Source: Flavihumibacter cheonanensis
GTDB taxonomy: Bacteria > Bacteroidota > Bacteroidia > Chitinophagales > Chitinophagaceae
DNA: 64,000 nucleotides
Assembly: GCF_022352215.1 (NCBI RefSeq)
Contig: NZ_JAKRWF010000001.1
Location: forward strand, 930,001-994,000
Direction of reading: 5' to 3'
Of the stretch, positions 17,665 to 25,463 are shown piece after piece. Each line of letters starts with the position of its first letter. Position 1 is the stretch's first letter. The notes beneath the pieces are model-generated. The model was not told the origin of the DNA. It searched no databases and saw nothing but the letters and a program-made list of their open reading frames with translations. A program made the translations under genes and the position numbers.

Positions 17665-17723
17665 GTGAAAAGTGAAAGGGGAAAGGTGAAAAATTGTGAA
17701 AGGTGAAAAGTGAAAAGTGAAAA
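17665..17723 (+). repeat. Single-arm heptanucleotide array next to tRNA-Pro
   Basis: Units GTGAAAA, GTGAAAG, GGGAAAG, GTGAAAA, an ATT interruption, then GTGAAAG and GTGAAAA three times. The ATT interruption in the same context occurs in the array at 446-525, so the two are likely copies of one module. This copy does not begin at a stop codon and lies just beyond the tRNA terminator, antisense to the tRNA. Confidence 0.85.
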
Positions 17724-17747
17724 AGGCAGCTGGAGGGCTGCCTTTTT
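17720..17747 (-). terminator. Terminator of tRNA-Pro
   Basis: An eleven-base stem (AAAAAGGCAGC / GCTGCCTTTTT) with a six-base loop lies eight bases beyond the tRNA on the minus strand. The A/T flanks make it able to work in both directions. The array at 17665 abuts its far side. Confidence 0.8.
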
Positions 17748-17754
17748 GATTTTG

Positions 17755-17828
17755 TCGGGACGACTGGATTCGAACCAGCGACCTCTTGCACCCCATGCAA
17801 ACGCGCTACCGGGCTGCGCTACGTCCCG
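17755..17828 (-). tRNA. tRNA-Pro, anticodon GGG
   Basis: On the minus strand the acceptor stem CGGGACG pairs with CGTCCCG. The D-arm is GCGCAGCCCGGTAGCGC, the anticodon stem TTTGC/GCAAG holds loop ATGGGGT with anticodon GGG, and the T-arm is CTGGTTCGAATCCAG. It reads CCC/CCU proline codons. The 3' CCA is not encoded. It is a single tRNA with its own terminator. Confidence 0.96.
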
Positions 17829-17943
17829 AAATTTACAACTGCTTAACGCTCAGCGTTTTTCAATTGCGGGGTGGCAAAAGTACACCAAAATTTGATTTCA
17901 CAAAAATGAAATAACAATGCTAATTTCGCAGCATTCTACGCTG

Positions 17944-19209
17944 ATGAAACACTTATTAGAACAGGTTGTAATCAACGATCCCCGCTCTCCCTTTAACGGT
18001 TCCCGACAAGATATTCTCATCCAGGATGGACAAATCACCGCTATTGGTCAAGGACTGACAGCCGCTGATGCCCACCGTATACAAATGGATGGACTGGTCG
18101 TGAGTCCGGGTTGGGTAGATCCTTTCGCCCACTTTAACGATCCGGGATCTGAACATAAAGAAACACTGGAATCCGGTGCTGCTGCTGCATCCACCGGAGG
18201 TTTTACCCGGGTTTTCGTAGTGCCAAATACCAAACCGGCCATCGATGCGAAAACGCAGGTAGAATACATTATGGCAAAATCTGCAGCTCTTCCCGTGCAG
18301 GTACTGCCCCTCGGAGCTATTACCAAAGGAACCGAAGGCAAGGAACTGGCTGAAATGTATGATATGCAGGCAAGTGGTGCTATTGCTTTCAGCGATGGCC
18401 TAAAACCAGTGCAATCATCTGGCCTGCTGGTGAAAGCTCTGCAGTATGTAAAAGCATTTGGGGGATTAGTAATCCAGATCCCTGATGATATCAGTCTGGC
18501 TCCCCATGGACTGATGAATGAAGGAATTATTTCCACCCAACTGGGCCTTCCCGGTAAACCAATGATGGCAGAAGAACTGATGGTAGCCAGGGATATCAAA
18601 CTGGCCCGCTACACCGGAAGTCGGCTTCATTTTACAGCAGTAAGTTCACCTAAATCACTCGAATACATCCGCAGAGCAAAAGAAGGCGGACTGGATATCA
18701 CCTGTTCCATCACACCCTATCATCTTATGTTTTGCGATGAGGACCTGGTTAACTATGATACCAATCTGAAAGTTAACCCTCCCCTGCGCACTGCAGCTGA
18801 TCGGGATGCTTTGAAAAAAGCGGTACTGGAAGGATGGATTGATTGTATTGCCACTCATCACCAGCCACATGATTACGATGCCAAGATTCTTGAATTCGAA
18901 TACGCAAAGTTTGGAATGATTGGACTTGAATCTTCTTATAGTGTAGTAAAAAAAGCATTGCCAGAACTGAAAGAGGAGCAATTGGTAAAGCTGTTCTCCC
19001 TGAATGCTAGAACGATCTTCAACTTGCCTGAGGCAATCATTAAAGAAGGAACCTGTGCAGACCTTACCCTTTTCCAACCGGATCAGGAGTACGAATTTTC
19101 AAGGGCGATGATCCGGTCTAAATGTAGTAACAGTCCCTTTATTGGCCAACAATTCAAGGGAAAGGTAGTTGGAACCATCCTGGGTACTAAAATCAGTCTG
19201 AACAATTGA
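17944..19209 (+). CDS. Dihydroorotase-like amidohydrolase lacking metal ligands
   Basis: A 421-residue amidohydrolase-superfamily protein of the class I dihydroorotase/allantoinase type. The fold is clear: VVSPGWVD at 52-59, GGFTRVFVVPNTKP at 85-98, LPLGAITKG, and KVNPPLR at 276-282. Catalytic positions are changed: the metal motif DxHxH reads D59-P-F-A-H63, the substrate Arg of HxR is N65, and the catalytic Asp of IATDHAPH is H305 (IATHHQPH). It may therefore be a non-catalytic homologue, as known for PyrC-prime proteins that support aspartate transcarbamoylase. Start chosen at 17944, about 16 bases after a TAATTTCG -7 box; an ATG also lies at 17917. Confidence 0.85.
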   Translation: MKHLLEQVVINDPRSPFNGSRQDILIQDGQITAIGQGLTAADAHRIQMDGLVVSPGWVDPFAHFNDPGSEHKETLESGAAAASTGGFTRVFVVPNTKPAIDAKTQVEYIMAKSAALPVQVLPLGAITKGTEGKELAEMYDMQASGAIAFSDGLKPVQSSGLLVKALQYVKAFGGLVIQIPDDISLAPHGLMNEGIISTQLGLPGKPMMAEELMVARDIKLARYTGSRLHFTAVSSPKSLEYIRRAKEGGLDITCSITPYHLMFCDEDLVNYDTNLKVNPPLRTAADRDALKKAVLEGWIDCIATHHQPHDYDAKILEFEYAKFGMIGLESSYSVVKKALPELKEEQLVKLFSLNARTIFNLPEAIIKEGTCADLTLFQPDQEYEFSRAMIRSKCSNSPFIGQQFKGKVVGTILGTKISLNN

Positions 19210-19727
19210 AAACGATTTACGCTTCTGCCCTGCTAACTGGTACCCTGATAGGCCTTTTGTTTACAGGCTTCCTGTTTTTCAGCTGGAACCAGGGAATTGA
19301 TTTCATGGTAAGCTTTCATAAGTATTATGCCTTGCTGCCACTTGTTTTTTTATCAGTTTTGGGCGCCGCCTATTTAATAGAGCAAAAACAGAACTGGACC
19401 ATCGATTGGAAACTTATCATCCGATTTGCATTTCTCAGCTATATCATTTTTGAAATCTTTTACGCTATGGCGAATTACCTACTGTTTGACATAGTTGATC
19501 CCTCGGCTTATCTTCGCATGGTTGACACCCTGAATCAGGAAGACGTGCAGCGCTTGAAAGAGGCAAATGCACCGGAAGAAAAAATCAAAGAGCTGATCAA
19601 AATGGGTGAATATGCCAAACAGCCAATCACCTGGATACAGCGACTGGTTGCAATCGGACAAAACCTGATCATCGATTTTATAAAATCTGTACTGATTGGC
19701 TTTATAATTAAACAGGTAAAACGCTAA
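19206..19727 (+). CDS. DUF4199 membrane protein
   Basis: A 173-residue integral membrane protein with four hydrophobic segments (about 5-25, 40-55, 70-95 and 145-165) and a charged loop of about residues 105-135 rich in Glu and Lys. This layout matches DUF4199, a Bacteroidota family often found between a dihydroorotase-like gene and a GT2 gene. Its function is unknown. The start codon is TTG inside TTGA, overlapping the upstream stop, which indicates translational coupling. The GT2 gene begins nine bases after it. Confidence 0.78.
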   Translation: MKTIYASALLTGTLIGLLFTGFLFFSWNQGIDFMVSFHKYYALLPLVFLSVLGAAYLIEQKQNWTIDWKLIIRFAFLSYIIFEIFYAMANYLLFDIVDPSAYLRMVDTLNQEDVQRLKEANAPEEKIKELIKMGEYAKQPITWIQRLVAIGQNLIIDFIKSVLIGFIIKQVKR

Positions 19728-19736
19728 AGTTATTAC

Positions 19737-20684
19737 ATGGATCTTTCAATTGTGATACCCTTACTCAATGAAGAGGAATCCCTTCCGGAACTAACGGACT
19801 GGATACAACGCATCATGGTTGAAAATGGATTCAGTTATGAAATCCTGTATATAGATGACGGTAGTACAGATCGTTCCTGGGAGATTATTTCCAGGTTACG
19901 GCAAGGAGATCCCGAGCATATCAAAGGCATCAAGTTTCAACGTAATTATGGTAAATCAGCCGCGCTGAATGAAGGCTTCAAAGCCGCAAAGGGCGAGGTG
20001 ATCATCACCATGGATGCGGATTTGCAGGACTCTCCGGATGAAATTCCAGGTCTTCGAAACATGATTCTGGATGAGCATTATGACCTGGTGAGCGGGTGGA
20101 AAAAAATTCGGTACGATAATACACTTACTAAAAATCTGCCTTCCAAATTATTTAACGCGGCCACCCGAAAGGTGTCTGGTATTTACCTGCACGATTTCAA
20201 TTGCGGATTAAAAGCCTACCGGAAAAAAGTGGTGAAAAGCATAGAAGTGTACGGCGAAATGCATCGTTATATTCCTGTTATCGCCAAATGGTCGGGTTTC
20301 CGGAAAATCGGAGAGAAAGTAGTGGAACACCGTGCCCGTAAATACGGTGTTACCAAGTTTGGACTCAACCGTTTTATTAATGGTTTTCTGGATCTTGCTT
20401 CTATTACATTTGTGGGGAAATATGGTAAAAGGCCCATGCATTTCTTTGGATCCTGGGGCAGTCTGAGTTTTGGAATCGGTTTTGTTTCCATTATTTATCT
20501 ACTGGTAGCAAAAATCATGAACCCGGAAGTAAGTCTGAGTAACCGGCCTGCTTTTTATATTGGACTAACGGCGATGGTCATTGGCTCTCAGTTGTTCCTT
20601 GCCGGATTCCTGGGAGAACTCATTTCCAGAAACTCTCCAGGTAGGAACCATTACCTGGTAGAAGAAAAAATCGGATTGGATTAA
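19737..20684 (+). CDS. GT2 family glycosyltransferase with C-terminal membrane helices
   Basis: A 315-residue polyprenyl-phosphate-hexose-synthase-like enzyme. The GT-A core starts LSIVIPLLNEEESLPEL, followed by YIDDGSTDRSWE, and the metal motif MDADLQDSP at about residues 90-98. Two hydrophobic helices after residue 240 anchor it in the inner membrane, as in DPM1/GtrB/ArnC relatives that load a sugar onto undecaprenyl phosphate. Sugar specificity is unknown. It is co-directional with glycan genes downstream. Confidence 0.88.
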   Translation: MDLSIVIPLLNEEESLPELTDWIQRIMVENGFSYEILYIDDGSTDRSWEIISRLRQGDPEHIKGIKFQRNYGKSAALNEGFKAAKGEVIITMDADLQDSPDEIPGLRNMILDEHYDLVSGWKKIRYDNTLTKNLPSKLFNAATRKVSGIYLHDFNCGLKAYRKKVVKSIEVYGEMHRYIPVIAKWSGFRKIGEKVVEHRARKYGVTKFGLNRFINGFLDLASITFVGKYGKRPMHFFGSWGSLSFGIGFVSIIYLLVAKIMNPEVSLSNRPAFYIGLTAMVIGSQLFLAGFLGELISRNSPGRNHYLVEEKIGLD

Positions 20685-20693
20685 TCGGCGTAA

Positions 20694-21827
20694 ATGGCCT
20701 TGCACATTGTCATACTCGGACCGGCGCATCCATTCAGAGGAGGTGGTATTACCACCTTTAATGAACGATTGGCAAGAGCTTTGCAGGAGGCTGGTCATCG
20801 GGTGGAAATACTCAACTTCACAGTGCAATATCCGGCCTTTTTGTTCCCGGGGAAATCGCAAACAACCGATGAGGCAGCTCCTTCAGATCTTATCATTGAG
20901 CAACGGCTGCATTCCATGAATCCACTTAACTGGTGGACCACCGGTGAATACCTTCGAAAGAAAAAACCCGACCTGATATTGGTTCGTTACTGGCTTCCTT
21001 TTATGGGGCCGGCATTTGGAACCGTATTAAGAAGGGCTCGTAAAAATCACTACACAAAAATCATTGCGCTTACAGATAATGTGCAACCGCATGAAAAACG
21101 GTTGGGTGATCAACTCTTTACCCGCTATTTTCTGCCTGCCTGCGATGCATTTATAACCATGAGTAAAAAAGTGGAGCAGGATCTCCGGGCATTTGTCGAC
21201 AATAAACCTATTCTCCAGGTTCGACATCCGCTGTATGATAATTTTGGTTTGCCTGTTGAAAAGGATAGTGCAAGAAAACGATTAAACATTCATTCTGATA
21301 CTAAAGTCCTGCTTTTCTTTGGATTCATCCGGGCCTATAAGGGACTTGACCTGCTCCTTAAAGCCTTGCCATTGATTCGGGAACAAAATATGCTGTTGCT
21401 GGTGGCAGGTGAATTCTACGAAGATCCGGCTGCTTACCACAAACTAATTAAAGAACTTGGAATTGAAACGAAGGTAAAGCTGATGGCGGATTTTATTCCG
21501 TCAGACCAGGTTCGGTACTATTTCAGTGCGGCAGACCTGGTAGTACAGCCCTATCGAAATGCAACACAAAGCGGCGTAACGCCACTGGCCTATCATTTTG
21601 AAAAACCCATGGTGGTTACAAATGTGGGAGGATTGCCTGATTATGTGGAGGATGGGGTGACCGGCCTACTTGCAGAACCGGAACCTTCTTCACTGGCAAA
21701 TGCTATCAACCGTTTTTTTGAATTTGGAGAAGACCGGTTTAGCACGCAAATTCGTGAGAAGAAAAAAGAACTCAGCTGGCCCGCATTTATTGACCAGCTA
21801 CTGAAGCTTTTTCACAGGCTAAAATAA
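20694..21827 (+). CDS. GT4 family glycosyltransferase
   Basis: A 377-residue GT-B enzyme. The N-terminal acceptor domain begins LGPAHPFRGGGITTFNERLA, the glycine-rich loop typical of GT4. The C-terminal donor domain has LLFFGFIRAYKGLDLLLKA, ADLVVQPYRNATQSGVTPLA (the E/D-x7-E region is replaced by QPYRNATQSG) and DYVEDGVTGLL. It would add a sugar from a nucleotide donor during surface polysaccharide or LPS assembly. It lies nine bases after the GT2 gene and seven before gmhA. Confidence 0.88.
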   Translation: MALHIVILGPAHPFRGGGITTFNERLARALQEAGHRVEILNFTVQYPAFLFPGKSQTTDEAAPSDLIIEQRLHSMNPLNWWTTGEYLRKKKPDLILVRYWLPFMGPAFGTVLRRARKNHYTKIIALTDNVQPHEKRLGDQLFTRYFLPACDAFITMSKKVEQDLRAFVDNKPILQVRHPLYDNFGLPVEKDSARKRLNIHSDTKVLLFFGFIRAYKGLDLLLKALPLIREQNMLLLVAGEFYEDPAAYHKLIKELGIETKVKLMADFIPSDQVRYYFSAADLVVQPYRNATQSGVTPLAYHFEKPMVVTNVGGLPDYVEDGVTGLLAEPEPSSLANAINRFFEFGEDRFSTQIREKKKELSWPAFIDQLLKLFHRLK

Positions 21828-21834
21828 TGATACT

Positions 21835-22410
21835 ATGAAAAATATAATCCAGGAATCTATTGAAGCTTCGATCCAGGTGAAGGAGTCGATTTTATTGGAT
21901 GATGCGTTCCTGCAACGAATCGAAGAGGCGGTAAATAGCATACTGCTTGCATTTCAACAGGGGAAGCGGATTTATTTCTGTGGTAATGGAGGCAGCGCTG
22001 CTGATGCTCAACACCTGGCAGCAGAATTCAGCGGTCGTTTTTATAAAAACAGAAAAGCGCTTCCAGCAGAAGCCTTGCATTGTAATACTTCTTATCTCAC
22101 TGCTGTGGCCAACGATTTCGGCTACGATGAAATTTACGCACGGATAGTTGAAGGTATACTGGAGCCCGGTGATGTGTTGATTGGTTTATCCACTTCCGGC
22201 AATTCTCCCAATATTGTAAAAGCGTTTGAATCGGCGAGGTTGCTCTCCATTACCACGATTGGATTTACCGGAAGCAAGGGAGGACAACTGGCAGGATTAA
22301 GTGATCTTTTATTTAATGTGCCCTCTGATGATACACCGAGAATTCAGGAAAGTCATATTATGGTGGGACATATCATTTGCCAGTTAGTAGAAGCAAAATT
22401 TTTCGCCTGA
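21835..22410 (+). CDS. gmhA: D-sedoheptulose-7-phosphate isomerase
   Basis: A 191-residue SIS-domain isomerase converting sedoheptulose 7-phosphate to D-glycero-D-manno-heptose 7-phosphate for LPS or S-layer heptose. Family blocks are CGNGGSAADAQHLAAEFSGR, a short ALHCNTSYLTAVANDFGYDEI, and GLSTSGNSPNI; the QESHIMVGHIICQLVE C-terminus carries the metal-site residues. Length matches GmhA. The next gene starts inside its stop codon (TGATG), so the two heptose-pathway steps are coupled. Confidence 0.93.
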   Translation: MKNIIQESIEASIQVKESILLDDAFLQRIEEAVNSILLAFQQGKRIYFCGNGGSAADAQHLAAEFSGRFYKNRKALPAEALHCNTSYLTAVANDFGYDEIYARIVEGILEPGDVLIGLSTSGNSPNIVKAFESARLLSITTIGFTGSKGGQLAGLSDLLFNVPSDDTPRIQESHIMVGHIICQLVEAKFFA

Positions 22411-22973
22411 TGGATTGGTTGAAGCCAGATAAAACCTGGACGCTGTTTCTGGATCGCGATGGTGTAATTAATTACGAGAAAGTAAATGATTATATCTACA
22501 ACCCGGGTGAGTTTAAGTTTTACGAAGGTGTATTGGACGCCATGCATATTTTCCGTCAGCTATTTGGCAGGATCATCGTGGTAACCAACCAACGTGGGAT
22601 TGAAAAAGGTCTGATGACTGTCGAAGATTTGCAGGATATTCATCGGTATATGCAGCAGGAGTTGGCAAAAGTCGACGGCGTTATTGATGCTATATTTTAC
22701 TGCAGTTCGCTGGATGATCAGCATCCGAATCGTAAGCCGCAGCCGGGAATGGCTTACCAAGCCCTGGATAAATATCCTGAGATCGATTTCACAAAGTCTG
22801 TTATGGTGGGAAACAACCTGAGTGATATGTATTTTGGCAGGAATTCAGGCATGAAAACAGTTTATGTACAAACAACCCATCCTGATCTTCCGCTCCCCCA
22901 CCCTGCGGTAGATCTCGCGTGCAAGGACCTGTTAAATTTTGCGAAGTTGCTGGAGCCGGCATTAAAATGGTAA
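22410..22973 (+). CDS. gmhB: HAD-IIIA phosphatase, GmhB-like (heptose bisphosphate phosphatase)
   Basis: A 187-residue HAD phosphatase. Motif I is FLDRDGVINYEK, motif II is VVTNQRGIEKG, motif III is RKPQPGMAYQAL, and motif IV is MVGNNLSDMYFG; in motif IV an Asn replaces the first Asp of the usual GDxxxD. The position right after gmhA supports D-glycero-D-manno-heptose-1,7-bisphosphate phosphatase. The C-x-H...C-x-C zinc loop of E. coli GmhB is missing: the loop reads CSSLDDQHPNRKP. Histidinol-phosphate phosphatase is the main alternative. No HldE-type kinase/transferase is in the window. Confidence 0.8.
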   Translation: MDWLKPDKTWTLFLDRDGVINYEKVNDYIYNPGEFKFYEGVLDAMHIFRQLFGRIIVVTNQRGIEKGLMTVEDLQDIHRYMQQELAKVDGVIDAIFYCSSLDDQHPNRKPQPGMAYQALDKYPEIDFTKSVMVGNNLSDMYFGRNSGMKTVYVQTTHPDLPLPHPAVDLACKDLLNFAKLLEPALKW

Positions 22974-22993
22974 CTTAGATGGGTCTGAGAAAT

Positions 22994-24025
22994 ATGAAAA
23001 AACTAATATTTATAGCTGTATTGGCGATTGGAAGTGTTCAGCTAAACGCACAACATACATTTTCTGAAATCGAGCTGAAACAACTTCAGTCAAGAGAAGA
23101 CAGCTTGCGCATTCAGGCAGATAGTATGATCAATGCTTTGAGTCCGGGTAAACGTTTTTTAAGTGATAGCTTTTTTGTGCGTACACTGGTCCGTGCATTG
23201 AGAATACCTCATTCTTTTCATTATTCATTTGACTCCCTTCAGACCATTTCAAGATTGTATGCACCTGACAGCAGTTTTCGGATCTTCACCTGGCAGTTAA
23301 AAAAGGATGAATACTTCTATTACCAGAAAGGAGCTATTCAGTTGCGGACAAATGATGGATCGCTACGGCTTTATCCCCTTTTTGATGCCTCTATGTTCAC
23401 CAGTAATCCGCTGGATTCCGTTCGTAGCAGAAATAACTGGATAGGTGCTATTTATTACAAAGTGATCCAGAAAACCTGGAATGGTAGAAACTACTATACC
23501 TTGCTTGGTTTTGATGGATTCACTGTGGGCAGTAACCGAAAATGGATGGAAGTGCTGACTTTTGATGAGTCAACCGGTGAACCCCGGTTTGGCGGACCAT
23601 TTTTTAAAGTAAAGCATGATACAGCCAAAACTGAACAGGTGCTAAACAGGTTTGTTATTGAATATAAAAAGGAAGCCAGTACTACCTTCAATTACAATTC
23701 TGAAATGGATATGGTCATTGTTGACCACCTGATCTCTGAAACACAGGAACCCCATCGGCCGGAGACTTATATTCCCGATGGTGATTTTGAGGGATTTCAG
23801 TGGAAAAACGGGGTTTGGGTGCATGTACCCAAGGTATTCACTTATGTTCCTGATGAATTCAAACGAATCGATCCATTATTAGGGAATGCACCTGCAGAGG
23901 ATGCCATTCGTGATAAGGATGGCACCATCAATGAAAAGAAGCTGGAAGAACGTTCCAGGAAAAACATAGAAAAAGCAGCCGAGAAAGAGAAACCCAAACC
24001 GAAGAAACCGGGTGGCGGACAATAA
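22994..24025 (+). CDS. Secreted conserved protein of unknown function
   Basis: About 343 residues with a signal peptide (KKLIFIAVLAIGSVQLNAQ). The mature part has a coiled helix rich in Gln/Asp (about 25-50), a mixed central region with many aromatic residues (YYKVIQKTWNGRNYYTLLGFDG), and a Lys/Pro/Gly-rich tail (EKEKPKPKKPGGGQ). I do not recognise a characterised family; similar proteins occur in Bacteroidota. The upstream ATG at 22979 is possible, but 22994 gives a normal signal peptide. The flippase gene starts inside its 3' end on GTG. Confidence 0.6.
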   Translation: MKKLIFIAVLAIGSVQLNAQHTFSEIELKQLQSREDSLRIQADSMINALSPGKRFLSDSFFVRTLVRALRIPHSFHYSFDSLQTISRLYAPDSSFRIFTWQLKKDEYFYYQKGAIQLRTNDGSLRLYPLFDASMFTSNPLDSVRSRNNWIGAIYYKVIQKTWNGRNYYTLLGFDGFTVGSNRKWMEVLTFDESTGEPRFGGPFFKVKHDTAKTEQVLNRFVIEYKKEASTTFNYNSEMDMVIVDHLISETQEPHRPETYIPDGDFEGFQWKNGVWVHVPKVFTYVPDEFKRIDPLLGNAPAEDAIRDKDGTINEKKLEERSRKNIEKAAEKEKPKPKKPGGGQ

Positions 24026-25463
24026 CAGCAACATACCGTTCAGGCAATTACTGCTGCAGTATAGTAATACTGCTATCAATATACTTTTCCCGCTGATTCT
24101 TTTCCCTTACATGACCCGAACGCTTGGTCCGGAGGGATACGGTATTATCGGTTTTTATGAATCGCTGATGTCGGTAGTAATCGTTCTTTCCGCTTTCGGT
24201 GTTCGTTATTATGGACTACGATTACTAAGTAAATCAGCCATTGGCGATTCAAGACAAGCAAACACCATTCTCCATTTGGTATTGATCAACCTGGCTATGG
24301 GATTTATTGGTGTGGTTTTTTATTCTGTTTACCTGCTTTCCAAGCCAGTATTAATTGGTTCAGGTACAATCGCTGTTATATATGGTTTTATAATGCTTCA
24401 ATATATGCTTCATATGGATTGGTATTTTCAATCCCAGGAGCGTTATCAACTATTGTTTGCACGAACATTAGTCGCCCGTTTGCTGGTGTTGGTTGCCTCT
24501 ATTGTTTTTGTGAGAAACCCCGAAGATCTTATTTACTATATTATTATATCTGCCTGTAATTATATGCTTATATCAGGTGTTGCTATCTACCATATCCGGG
24601 ATCTGTTCAAATACTGGCAGTGGGATTTTGCACTTTTTAAAAAGTTGTTGAGCGCACTTGCTCCCTTTGCCCTTTTAGGTGTACTGGGGTCAATCTATTT
24701 TGCATTTGACACAATTTTATTGGCCAGGTTGGGGCAGTTGGATGAGCTGGGTTATTATACGGTTGCTGCAAAAGTTGTACGGATCGGCATAAATGTATTT
24801 TCTGGTGCATCAGTAGTATTCTTTGTAAAGCTGTTTCGTTCCTCAGTAAATAAAACTTTGCAGGCAGACAGCCTGCTCACCACAATTCATCTAAGTTATC
24901 CTATTGGCGCCATTTTATTTTTTTTTGCGGAGCCTGTTATATTATTCGTTTCTGGATCTGAATACCAGCCATCCGTTCATCTCTTGCAAATATTCTCTCT
25001 TTTATGGCTTGTTGTACCTCTACATGATTTTTTTACCATGCAGGTATTGGTATTGAATCACAGAGAAAAGTGGGTGTTGCTTATCTATCTGGCTGCTACC
25101 ATTGTTTCCTTCCTGTTGAACTTGTTTCTGATACCGATCTGGTTCAGTACCGGTGCTGCATGGGCCATTGTCTTTTCAGAAACCCTTGTTGGTGTTTTGG
25201 GGATTTATCTTTCCCGGAATTATTTTTTCATCAATAAACAGCAATGGTTGGAGATTATGGGTGTTCTGGTAGTTTTTCCAATTGCATATGGAGTTTATAA
25301 GCTAACAAGCCATTTGTTCAGTTTACCTTTGCTAAAAATTATTTCAGGAACAGGCACCACGTTGGTCCTACATATTCTGCTGCAGATAACAATATGTAAG
25401 AGCCGTATCTGGAATATCGGCTGGATGGCATTTAAAGCAAGAATAAAACGGAAGGCCGCCTGA
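24012..25463 (+). CDS. Oligosaccharide flippase (Wzx/MATE-like)
   Basis: A 483-residue membrane protein with about twelve to fourteen hydrophobic segments. The N-terminus has the polysaccharide-transporter signature INILFPLILFPYMTRTLG and YGIIGFYESL. It would flip lipid-linked oligosaccharide across the inner membrane. Translation probably starts at the GTG in GTGGCGGAC, giving a 14-base overlap with the preceding gene. It closes the plus-strand glycan run and abuts the convergent lepA gene with no intergenic bases. Confidence 0.88.
   Translation: MADNNSNIPFRQLLLQYSNTAINILFPLILFPYMTRTLGPEGYGIIGFYESLMSVVIVLSAFGVRYYGLRLLSKSAIGDSRQANTILHLVLINLAMGFIGVVFYSVYLLSKPVLIGSGTIAVIYGFIMLQYMLHMDWYFQSQERYQLLFARTLVARLLVLVASIVFVRNPEDLIYYIIISACNYMLISGVAIYHIRDLFKYWQWDFALFKKLLSALAPFALLGVLGSIYFAFDTILLARLGQLDELGYYTVAAKVVRIGINVFSGASVVFFVKLFRSSVNKTLQADSLLTTIHLSYPIGAILFFFAEPVILFVSGSEYQPSVHLLQIFSLLWLVVPLHDFFTMQVLVLNHREKWVLLIYLAATIVSFLLNLFLIPIWFSTGAAWAIVFSETLVGVLGIYLSRNYFFINKQQWLEIMGVLVVFPIAYGVYKLTSHLFSLPLLKIISGTGTTLVLHILLQITICKSRIWNIGWMAFKARIKRKAA

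Noticed and set aside
17944-19209. Frameshift or sequencing error as the reason for missing dihydroorotase motifs
   Set aside because: The frame is continuous, flanking motifs are intact, and the three changed sites are spread over 250 residues, so substitution rather than a frame error explains it.
20694-25463. A complete O-antigen or capsule locus
   Set aside because: Only two glycosyltransferases, two heptose genes and a flippase are present; no polymerase, ligase or nucleotide-sugar gene is seen, so a full locus cannot be claimed.
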